From: Mycolicibacterium sarraceniae
Lineage (GTDB): Bacteria; Actinomycetota; Actinomycetes; Mycobacteriales; Mycobacteriaceae
Assembly: GCF_010731875.1 (NCBI RefSeq)
Contig: NZ_AP022595.1
Span: 558,001 to 622,000, forward strand
Direction of reading: 5' to 3'
DNA: 64,000 bases
The notes beneath the pieces were generated by a model. The model had not been told where the DNA came from, made no database searches, and was given only the letters and a program-made list of their open reading frames with translations. The position numbers and the translations under genes are program-made. Shown in pieces: positions 57,132 to 64,000 of this stretch (position 1 is its first letter; each line of letters begins with the position of its first letter).

Positions 57132-58421
57132 CTACCTGAGTCCGTCGGCCGGCGGACCGAGCGCCAACGCCGGCAGGTACTCCAGCCCGACGACAAGCAG
57201 CGTGGCACCAACTATCAGAACGATGAACGTGGGCGAATGAGTTCTCAGCGTTCCCGCGGTGATGACGCCAGGCTTCTGAGCCGCAAAAGTGCCCGCAATC
57301 GCCAACACGGCGATGATCGGAATGAACCTCCCGATCACCATTGCGAACGCGAGCGCGGTGTTGTACCAGGTGGTGTTGGCGCTGATTTCCGCGAATGCGC
57401 TGCCGTTGTTGGCCGCCGAGCTGGTGAACGCGGACAGCACCTCCGACAAACCGTGCGACACCGCGGTCGCCACGACGATCGCTACCGTTGCGACCACGAA
57501 AAGCACCGCGGCTGCCGTGAACAGCGCCCAACCCTGCTCGCGGTCACCGACCATGGCACCGAAGGTCCGCAAAAATCCAACCGGAATCACCAGCATCGCA
57601 ACGATTTCCACCGCGTTCGTCAACGGCGTCGGGTTCTCGAACGGGTGCGCACTATTGACGTTGAAGGCTCCACCGCCGTCGCCGGACATCAGCTTGATCG
57701 ACTCCCAGGTGGCCACCGGCCCGCCGAGAATCGTCTGGTTGCCGCCAGCCAGAGTCGAAACCTCTTGCCCGCCATGGAAATTGTTCACCACACCCAACGC
57801 CAGTAATACCAGCGTGACGATGATGGACGGTGGAAGCAGGATTCGGACGATCGAGCGCACCAAGTCGGTCCAGAAGTTGCCGAGCTGCTCGTTCTGGTAC
57901 TGCGCGAGGCCTCGAACCAACGCAACGCCAACACACATGCCAACCGCGCAACTGGCGAAGGCCTGCACCCCCAGCCCGGCGACGAGGCCGACATGCCCCA
58001 GCGTGGCTTCGCCGGCGTAGCTCTGCCAACTGGTGTTGGTGACGAACGAGATCGCGGTGTTGAAGGCCAGGGCTGGATTCATCCCGGCGTGGCCCCACGG
58101 CTCGGGCAGCTTCGTCTGGATCAGCAGCAATCCGTAGAGGAACAGCACGCTGACCACGGAGAAGGCCAGCAGCGAGTACCCGTACTTCGTCCACCGTTGT
58201 TGGCCATCGGGCTCTGAGCCGATCAGACGGTAGATCACCTGCTCGATCCGCCAGTGCTTGGCATCGGAGTAGACCCGCGCCATGTAGTCGCCAAGCGGAA
58301 CATGCAACAGGACAACCAGCACGACAACGACGACGAACTGCATTAACGCCGGTGTCCCCCACTGCGTTATACCGCTGATAACGGCAGCCTCCTTCGTCGT
58401 TGAGTGCTGGGTCGACCCCAA
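57132..58421 (-). CDS. KdpA paralogue with an internal deletion, divergent from the kdp operon
   Basis: A 429-residue protein clearly related to KdpA, the K+-selective channel subunit (full length here 556). Residues 30-320 carry LHVPLGDYMARVYSDAKHWR, filter loop 1 SFVTNTSWQSYAGEATLGHV and loop 2 [20 protein letters not shown]. The sequence jumps from VVATVAIVVATAVSHGLSEV straight to filter loop 4 SSAANNGSAFAEISANTTWY. The loop-3 segment, including the LGE / GSGLYGML region and the following helices (about 115 residues), is missing in frame. No kdpB or kdpC accompanies it. The start at 58421 is uncertain: AAGGAGG lies within the N-terminal region. It may be a pseudogene or a modified transporter. 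Confidence 0.78.
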   Translation of the reverse strand: MGSTQHSTTKEAAVISGITQWGTPALMQFVVVVVLVVLLHVPLGDYMARVYSDAKHWRIEQVIYRLIGSEPDGQQRWTKYGYSLLAFSVVSVLFLYGLLLIQTKLPEPWGHAGMNPALAFNTAISFVTNTSWQSYAGEATLGHVGLVAGLGVQAFASCAVGMCVGVALVRGLAQYQNEQLGNFWTDLVRSIVRILLPPSIIVTLVLLALGVVNNFHGGQEVSTLAGGNQTILGGPVATWESIKLMSGDGGGAFNVNSAHPFENPTPLTNAVEIVAMLVIPVGFLRTFGAMVGDREQGWALFTAAAVLFVVATVAIVVATAVSHGLSEVLSAFTSSAANNGSAFAEISANTTWYNTALAFAMVIGRFIPIIAVLAIAGTFAAQKPGVITAGTLRTHSPTFIVLIVGATLLVVGLEYLPALALGPPADGLR

Positions 58422-58635
58422 ACTAGGAAGGCGATCCGGCCGCAGCGCAGACGGTTACGCGATCCATACGAAGTCCGTTAAGGCGCCGCGCTGCGGCGTA
58501 AAGAAACCGTCAACGCCGGCAGCGCCGGTGGTTGCGCGATCTAGCGTTCGTGGTGGTCCTCCACGTCGAGGCTCAAGCATTGGTGGGCGGGCCGAAGCGA
58601 CGAGGACTCATCGATTTGGTCGTGAACGGAGAGAC

Positions 58636-58719
58636 ATGGGTGTCGTCATTTACATCGTGCTGACAGTGGCGATCTTCGCCCTGCTCGGCCTCGTGCAGAA
58701 GCTGGTCGAGCGACTGTGA
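58636..58719 (+). CDS. Small membrane protein at the head of the kdp operon
   Basis: A 27-residue peptide, [20 protein letters not shown] then QKLVERL: one hydrophobic helix with a charged end. ATG 58636 is preceded by GGAGAGA. Its TGA overlaps the GTG of the next tiny gene (GTGA), so the two are coupled. It resembles KdpF in size but is distinct from the true KdpF that follows. Likely a subunit or chaperone-like peptide of the Kdp complex, by position only. Confidence 0.7.
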   Translation: MGVVIYIVLTVAIFALLGLVQKLVERL

Positions 58720-58805
58720 GCTACGAGAACATCGTCGGGCTGATCCTGTCGGTGCTGGTGGCGCTGTTCCTTGCCGCCGCACTGCTGTTTCCGGAGAGGT
58801 TCTAG
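58716..58805 (+). CDS. kdpF: KdpF, small stabilising subunit of the Kdp K+ ATPase
   Basis: A 29-residue peptide: [20 protein letters not shown] then AALLFPERF. It has the single helix and PERF-type ending of KdpF, which stabilises KdpABC in the membrane. The GTG start at 58716 overlaps the preceding peptide's stop. Its TAG overlaps the kdpA GTG by 1 nt. Translational coupling down the whole operon start is likely. Confidence 0.88.
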   Translation: MSYENIVGLILSVLVALFLAAALLFPERF

Positions 58806-60475
58806 TGACTACGACATCGGCGGGGATCGTGTTTCTCGTCCTCTTGATCGTTGCGCTCGCGGCCGTGCACATGCCGCTGGGCGACTACATGTACCGGGTC
58901 TACAACTCGGACAAAAACAACCGCGCGGAACGGTTCATCTATCGGCTGATCGGCGCCGACCCCAAGTCGGAGCAGACCTGGGGCGCCTACGCGCGCAGCG
59001 TGCTGGCCTTCTCCGCGATCAGCATCCTGGTTCTGTTCATCTTCCAGCTGGTTCAGGGCAAGCTGCCGCTGCACCTCAACGATCCGGCAACCCCGATGAC
59101 TCCGGCGCTGGCCTGGAACACCGCGGTCAGCTTCGTGACCAACACCAACTGGCAGGCCTACTCTGGCGAATCGACTCAAGGCCACCTGGTCCAGATGGCC
59201 GGGTTGTCGGTGCAGAACTTCACCTCGGCCGCGGTCGGCATGGCTGTCGCCGTCGCCTTGGTGCGCGGCTTCGCCCGCCGCAACGCGACCGAGCTCGGCA
59301 ATTTCTGGGTCGATCTGGTGCGTGGCACGCTGCGCATCCTGCTGCCGATCTCGGTGCTGGCGGCGATCGTTCTGCTTGCCGGCGGGGTGATCCAGAACTT
59401 CCATCTGCACGACCAGATCGTCAACACCCTGGCCGGCGCGCAGCAGACCATCACCGGCGGTCCGGTTGCCAGCCAGGAGGCGATCAAGGAACTCGGCACC
59501 AACGGCGGCGGCTTCTACAACGCCAACTCGGCGCACCCGTTCGAGAACCCCACCACGTGGACCAACTGGGTGGAGATCTTCCTGCTGCTGGTGATCAGCT
59601 TCTCGCTGCCGCGCACCTTCGGGCGCATGGTCGACAGCAAGAAGCAGGGCTACGCGATCGCGGCCGTGATGAGCGTGCTGGCACTGATCAGCGTGACGCT
59701 GATGCTGAAGTTCCAGCTGCAGGCGCACGGCACCGTGCCCACCGCCGTCGGATCGGCCATGGAGGGCGTCGAACAACGCTTCGGCGTTGCCGACTCGGCG
59801 ATCTTCGCCGACGCCACCACCTTGACGTCGACCGGCGCGGTGGACTCGTCCCACGACTCCTACACCAGCCTCGGCGGCATGATGACGATGTTCAACATGC
59901 AGCTCGGTGAGGTGGCACCCGGCGGCACCGGGTCGGGCCTCTACGGCATGCTGATCCTCGCGGTGATCACGGTGTTCGTCGCCGGCCTGATGGTCGGCCG
60001 CACCCCGGAGTACCTGGGTAAGAAGATCACCCCGCGCGAAATCAAGCTGGCCGCAAGCTATTTCCTAGTGACCCCGTTGATCGTGCTGACCGGAACCGCT
60101 ATCGCGATGGCGATGCCCGGACAACGCGCGGGCATGCTCAACGGCGGGCCGCACGGGCTGTCCGAGGTGCTCTACGCATTCACCTCGGCGGCCAACAACA
60201 ACGGCTCGGCGTTCGCCGGCATCACCGTGAACACCGACTGGTACAACACCGCATTAGGCCTGGCGATGGTGTTCGGCCGGTTCCTGCCAATCGTGCTGGT
60301 ACTCGCCCTGGCCGGTGCGCTGGCCAAACAAGGCCACACGCCGGAGTCGATCGGCACCCTGCCCACCCACCGCCCCCAGTTCGTCGGCATGGTCGCCGGC
60401 GTGACCCTCATCCTGGTGGCCCTCACCTTCCTGCCCATGCTCGCGCTCGGGCCACTCGCCGAAGGAATTCACTAA
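58805..60475 (+). CDS. kdpA: Potassium-transporting ATPase subunit A (K+ channel subunit)
   Basis: The 556-residue channel-like subunit binds K+ at the outer face and passes it to KdpB. Four filter loops are visible: [60 protein letters not shown] and [20 protein letters not shown]. It begins at GTG 58805 ([20 protein letters not shown]), overlapping the kdpF stop. The complete set of loops is the direct contrast to the shortened divergent copy at 57132-58421. kdpB starts 3 bp downstream. Confidence 0.97.
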   Translation: MTTTSAGIVFLVLLIVALAAVHMPLGDYMYRVYNSDKNNRAERFIYRLIGADPKSEQTWGAYARSVLAFSAISILVLFIFQLVQGKLPLHLNDPATPMTPALAWNTAVSFVTNTNWQAYSGESTQGHLVQMAGLSVQNFTSAAVGMAVAVALVRGFARRNATELGNFWVDLVRGTLRILLPISVLAAIVLLAGGVIQNFHLHDQIVNTLAGAQQTITGGPVASQEAIKELGTNGGGFYNANSAHPFENPTTWTNWVEIFLLLVISFSLPRTFGRMVDSKKQGYAIAAVMSVLALISVTLMLKFQLQAHGTVPTAVGSAMEGVEQRFGVADSAIFADATTLTSTGAVDSSHDSYTSLGGMMTMFNMQLGEVAPGGTGSGLYGMLILAVITVFVAGLMVGRTPEYLGKKITPREIKLAASYFLVTPLIVLTGTAIAMAMPGQRAGMLNGGPHGLSEVLYAFTSAANNNGSAFAGITVNTDWYNTALGLAMVFGRFLPIVLVLALAGALAKQGHTPESIGTLPTHRPQFVGMVAGVTLILVALTFLPMLALGPLAEGIH

Positions 60476-60478
60476 CCC

Positions 60479-62632
60479 ATGGCAGCTACAACGCTCGACT
60501 CCGCTGCAGAGTCGACACACCAACCCGACAGCGGTAAGAAGAAGCAGGTCCAGGGTGGTCTGCTCGACCCCAAGATGCTGTGGAAGGCCCTACCGGATGC
60601 ACTGGTCAAGCTCGACCCGCGCACCCTCTGGCGCAACCCGGTCATGTTCATCGTCGAGATCGGCGCCGGGTGGAGCACCATCCTGGCGATCATCAGCCCG
60701 AGCTGGTTCGCCTGGCTAACGGTCTTCTGGCTGTGGTTGACGGTAGTGTTCGCCAACCTCGCCGAGGCCGTGGCCGAAGGCCGAGGTAAGGCGCAGGCCG
60801 AATCGCTGCGAAAGACCAAGGCCGACACCATGGCTCGCCGGCTCGTTGGTTGGGAGCCCGGCAAGCCAGGTCGCGAGGAAGAAGTCGCGGCGCCACTGCT
60901 GAGTCAGGGCGACTTCGTGGTCGTCGAGGCCGGCCAGGTCATCCCCGGCGACGGTGACGTGCTGGAAGGCATTGCGTCGGTAGACGAGTCGGCCATCACC
61001 GGCGAATCAGCTCCGGTGATCCGGGAGTCCGGCGGCGATCGCTCGGCGGTGACCGGTGGCACCACGGTGCTGTCGGACCGCATCGTCGTGAAGATCACCC
61101 AGAAGCCCGGTGAGAGTTTCATCGACCGGATGATCGCCCTCGTCGAGGGCGCCAACCGGCAGAAGACTCCGAACGAGATCGCGCTGAACATCCTGCTGGC
61201 CGCGCTGACGATCATCTTCATCTTCGCCGTCGCGACCCTGCAGCCGCTGGCCATCTTCTCGAAGACCAACAACCCCGGGGTACCGGACACGTTGGCGCTC
61301 GCCGGCGACGGCATCACCGGCATCGTGATGGTCTCGCTGCTGGTGTGTCTGATCCCGACGACCATCGGCGCACTGCTGTCCGCGATCGGCATCGCCGGAA
61401 TGGACCGGTTGGTGCAGCGCAACGTCTTGGCCATGTCGGGCCGCGCGGTCGAGGCCGCCGGTGACGTCAACACGCTGCTGCTGGACAAGACCGGCACCAT
61501 CACCCTGGGCAACCGACAGGCGTCGGACTTCGTCCCGCTGACGGGGGTCACCCCCGAGCAGCTCGCCGATGCCGCGCAGCTGTCCAGCCTGGCCGACGAA
61601 ACCCCCGAGGGCCGCTCGATCGTGGTGTTCGCCAAGTCCAACTTCGGCCTGCGCGCCCGCACCCCGGGTGAGCTGGTCAATGCGCACTGGGTGGAGTTCT
61701 CCGCCGCCACCAGGATGTCCGGTGTCGACATGGAGAACGGTCACCTGCTGCGCAAGGGCGCGGCCAGTACGGTCGCGGAATGGGTACGGACGGCGGGCGG
61801 TACCGTGCCGACACAACTCGGCGATATCGTCGACGGGATCTCCGCAGGGGGCGGCACACCATTGGTGGTCGGCCAGCAGGTCGACGGCAAAGCCGAAGTT
61901 CTTGGCGTCATTCACCTCAAGGACGTCGTCAAGCAGGGCATGCGCGAACGCTTCGACGAGATGCGCAAGATGGGCATCCGCACGGTGATGATCACCGGTG
62001 ACAACCCGTTGACCGCCAAGGCAATTGCCGACGAAGCCGGTGTCGACGACTTCCTCGCCGAGGCCACGCCCGAGGACAAGCTCGCGCTGATCAAGCAGGA
62101 GCAGGCGGGCGGCAAGCTGGTCGCGATGACCGGTGACGGCACCAACGACGCACCCGCGCTGGCGCAGGCCGACGTGGGTGTGGCGATGAACACCGGCACC
62201 TCGGCGGCCAAAGAGGCCGGCAACATGGTCGACTTGGACTCCGACCCGACCAAGCTCATCGAGATCGTCGAGATCGGCAAGCAGTTGTTGATCACCCGCG
62301 GTGCGCTGACCACGTTCTCGATCGCCAACGACATCGCCAAGTACTTCGCCATCATTCCGGCGATGTTCGTGGCGCTGTTCCCCGGCCTCGATCTGCTGAA
62401 CATCATGCGGCTGCACAGCCCGCAGTCGGCGATCCTGTCCGCGGTCATCTTCAACGCGCTCGTCATCATCGCGCTGATTCCGTTGTCGCTCAGAGGTGTT
62501 CGCTACACCCCGAGCAGCGCTTCGAAGCTGCTGAGCCGCAACCTCTACATATACGGCCTAGGCGGGATCATCGCCCCGTTCATCGGGATCAAGGTGATTG
62601 ACCTCGTCATCCAATTCTTGCCAGGGATGTGA
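60479..62632 (+). CDS. kdpB: Potassium-transporting ATPase subunit B (P-type ATPase)
   Basis: The 717-residue P-type ATPase that energises K+ uptake. The actuator motif is [20 protein letters not shown], the phosphorylation site [20 protein letters not shown] (Asp in DKTGT), and the hinge [20 protein letters not shown]. The membrane helices match KdpB, ending [11 protein letters not shown]. kdpC starts 1 bp after the stop. Family length is normal. Confidence 0.98.
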   Translation: MAATTLDSAAESTHQPDSGKKKQVQGGLLDPKMLWKALPDALVKLDPRTLWRNPVMFIVEIGAGWSTILAIISPSWFAWLTVFWLWLTVVFANLAEAVAEGRGKAQAESLRKTKADTMARRLVGWEPGKPGREEEVAAPLLSQGDFVVVEAGQVIPGDGDVLEGIASVDESAITGESAPVIRESGGDRSAVTGGTTVLSDRIVVKITQKPGESFIDRMIALVEGANRQKTPNEIALNILLAALTIIFIFAVATLQPLAIFSKTNNPGVPDTLALAGDGITGIVMVSLLVCLIPTTIGALLSAIGIAGMDRLVQRNVLAMSGRAVEAAGDVNTLLLDKTGTITLGNRQASDFVPLTGVTPEQLADAAQLSSLADETPEGRSIVVFAKSNFGLRARTPGELVNAHWVEFSAATRMSGVDMENGHLLRKGAASTVAEWVRTAGGTVPTQLGDIVDGISAGGGTPLVVGQQVDGKAEVLGVIHLKDVVKQGMRERFDEMRKMGIRTVMITGDNPLTAKAIADEAGVDDFLAEATPEDKLALIKQEQAGGKLVAMTGDGTNDAPALAQADVGVAMNTGTSAAKEAGNMVDLDSDPTKLIEIVEIGKQLLITRGALTTFSIANDIAKYFAIIPAMFVALFPGLDLLNIMRLHSPQSAILSAVIFNALVIIALIPLSLRGVRYTPSSASKLLSRNLYIYGLGGIIAPFIGIKVIDLVIQFLPGM

Positions 62633-62633
62633 C

Positions 62634-63539
62634 ATGAACTTCTCCAGTCTCGTTCGTCAACACTGGGCAGCGCTGCGGGCGCTGCTGGTGCTCACCGTCA
62701 TCGTCGGGATCGGCTATCCGCTATTCATCTGGCTGGTAGCTCAGATTCCGGGGCTCAAGGACAAGGCCGACGGCTCGATCATCGAGGTGAACGGAAAGCC
62801 GTTGGGCTCCAGCTTGATCGGGCAACTGTTCACCGACGACAAGGGCAACGCACTACCGCAGTACTTCCAGAGCCGGCCCTCGGCCGCGGGCGCCGGATAC
62901 AACCCGCTGGCCACCAGCGCGTCGAACCTGGGTCCGGAAAGCATCGTCGACACCCCGGGCGATCCGTCGCTGCCGGCCGACGGGAATGGCTACAAGGCCA
63001 GCCTGCTAAGCCTGGTGTGCTCGCGTAGCAAGGCGGTGGGCGACCTCGAGGGCATCGACGGTAAGCGTCCGTTCTGCACCGGCGGCGGCGTGGGCGCGGT
63101 GTTGTCGGTCATCGGTCCGCGCGATGCTCGCGGCAATGTCGTGAACCCCACCCAGGTGGTCAGCGTCAACGAACCGTGTGACACGACCAAGCAGCCGTTC
63201 CTGGACACCTACGAAGGCATCCGGGTGCAATGCGCCACGTTCGGCGAGGACTACTCAGCCGGACAGGTCGTTCCGATCAAGGGTGCCGCGTCCGACCCTG
63301 CGGTGCCCGCCGATGCGGTCACGGCCAGCGCTAGCGGCCTGGATCCGAACATCTCCCCCGCCTACGCAGACCTGCAGATCGCGCGGGTGGCCAAGGCCCG
63401 GGGTGTCAGCGCCGATCAGATCCGGCCGCTTCTCGCCGACCACACCGACGGCCGCACCCTCGGCGTCCTCGGCGAGCCGCGGGTCAATGTCGTCGAGCTC
63501 AATATTGCGCTGGACGAGAAGTTTCCGGTGAAGAGCTGA
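62634..63539 (+). CDS. kdpC: Potassium-transporting ATPase subunit C, extended form
   Basis: The 301-residue KdpC is over 100 residues longer than the E. coli protein of about 190. One N-terminal membrane helix (LRALLVLTVIVGIGYPLFIW) anchors it. The core includes GSSLIGQLFTDDKGNALPQY, FQSRPSAAGAGYNPLATSAS, SASGLDPNISPAYADLQIAR and TDGRTLGVLGEPRVNVVELN. The extra stretch (about residues 105-220) has four Cys (LVCSRS, PFCTGG, EPCDTT, VQCATF), which may form disulfides outside the cell. ATG 62634. Function: stabilises KdpB and assists K+ binding. Confidence 0.93.
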   Translation: MNFSSLVRQHWAALRALLVLTVIVGIGYPLFIWLVAQIPGLKDKADGSIIEVNGKPLGSSLIGQLFTDDKGNALPQYFQSRPSAAGAGYNPLATSASNLGPESIVDTPGDPSLPADGNGYKASLLSLVCSRSKAVGDLEGIDGKRPFCTGGGVGAVLSVIGPRDARGNVVNPTQVVSVNEPCDTTKQPFLDTYEGIRVQCATFGEDYSAGQVVPIKGAASDPAVPADAVTASASGLDPNISPAYADLQIARVAKARGVSADQIRPLLADHTDGRTLGVLGEPRVNVVELNIALDEKFPVKS

Positions 63540-63546
63540 TTCGACC

Positions 63547-64000
63547 GTGGATGATAAGCGGGTGGACACCGTTCAACCGCCACGCGTGACGTCAGGCGGC
63601 GAACCGCCGCCTGACGTCTCATCCGAGGACGATGCGCAGCCCGCGCCCACCGGCCCCAAGCCGCGTCGGGGCGAGCTGCGCATCTACCTTGGCGCCGCCC
63701 CAGGCGTCGGAAAGACGTTCGCGATGCTCGGCGAGGCCCACCGGCGGCTCGAGCGGGGTACAGACCTGGTGGCCGCCGTGGTCGAGACGCACGGTCGGAC
63801 GAAGACAGCAGGACTGCTCACCGGGATCCAGACCATCCCGCCCCACTACATCGACTACCGCGGCAGTCGCTTCCCCGAGCTCGACGTCCCCGCCGTGCTG
63901 GCCCGCAAGCCGCAGGTGGTCCTGGTCGACGAACTTGCGCACACCAACACCCCTGGCAGCAAGAACCCGAAGCGGTGGATGGATGTCGAAGAGCTGCTCG
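63547..64000 (+). CDS. kdpD: Osmosensitive K+ channel histidine kinase KdpD (5' part)
   Basis: The start of the sensor kinase that controls kdp expression with KdpE. From GTG 63547 (VDDKRVDTVQPP) the first 40 residues are Pro/acidic. The KdpD domain follows with Walker A RIYLGAAPGVGKTFAMLGEA, VETHGRTKTAGLLTG and Walker B-like VVLVDELAHTNTPGSKNPKR. The gene runs off the window after 151 codons. No KdpE is visible in the window. It lies 7 bp after kdpC. Confidence 0.95.
   Translation, partial: MDDKRVDTVQPPRVTSGGEPPPDVSSEDDAQPAPTGPKPRRGELRIYLGAAPGVGKTFAMLGEAHRRLERGTDLVAAVVETHGRTKTAGLLTGIQTIPPHYIDYRGSRFPELDVPAVLARKPQVVLVDELAHTNTPGSKNPKRWMDVEELL

Overview
The window is high-GC actinobacterial DNA from a mycobacterium (Mycobacterium/Mycolicibacterium sensu lato). 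The evidence is the gene order groES, tsaD-rimI-tsaB-tsaE-hydrolase-alr, gadB-nnr, glmS, glmM, rpsI-rplM, a full ESX-4 locus with cutinases, then truA-rplQ-rpoA-rpsD-rpsK-rpsM-rpmJ-infA. This is the order known from the Rv3418c-Rv3462c stretch of M. tuberculosis. A PGRS-type glycine-rich gene and a CIRCE heat-shock operator support the same placement.

Layout. 1-390: the start of groES with its CIRCE operator. 464-8340: an accessory block wedged between groES and tsaD. It holds a decayed patatin gene, remnants of three transposase families (IS1634-, IS256- and ISL3-like), and a frameshifted PGRS-type surface-protein gene with 645-bp internal repeats. A 132-bp piece of the decayed patatin recurs at both ends of the block. 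8342-13287: a tightly overlapping t6A-modification/alanine racemase operon. 13384-18352: a probable catabolic cluster (GntR/UTRA regulator, HAD phosphatase, choline-kinase-like enzyme, sarcosine/dimethylglycine dehydrogenase-like enzyme). 18353-29494: a flavoprotein reductase relic, gadB-nnr, glmS, two enzymes of unknown substrate, a pair of WXG/ESX-associated-like proteins, glmM and rpsI-rplM. 29966-39370: ESX-4, in which eccC4 is interrupted by one in-frame amber codon. 39371-44642: a decayed regulator relic, a divergent CGNR regulator/EamA exporter pair, and four tandem cutinases. 44639-49307: the alpha ribosomal operon on the minus strand.

From 49.6 kb the window becomes accessory again. 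There is a type I restriction-modification relic (hsdR and hsdM pieces joined by deletions). A redox signalling pair follows: a response regulator fused to a glutaredoxin-like and a thioredoxin-reductase-like domain without the CxxC motif, next to a cyclic-nucleotide-domain histidine kinase. Then come two tandem F420/luciferase-like oxidoreductases, relics of rmlB and of LysA-like decarboxylases, and a shortened orphan kdpA facing a complete kdp operon. The kdp operon runs from two overlapping micro-membrane proteins through kdpA, kdpB and kdpC into kdpD, which leaves the window.

The most notable items are the redox two-component pair, the shortened divergent KdpA paralogue, the amber-split EccC4, the phased TCATGA palindromes between the CGNR regulator and its exporter, and the duplicated pseudogene bracketing the groES-tsaD insertion. 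All family assignments were made by reading motifs; no database search was run.
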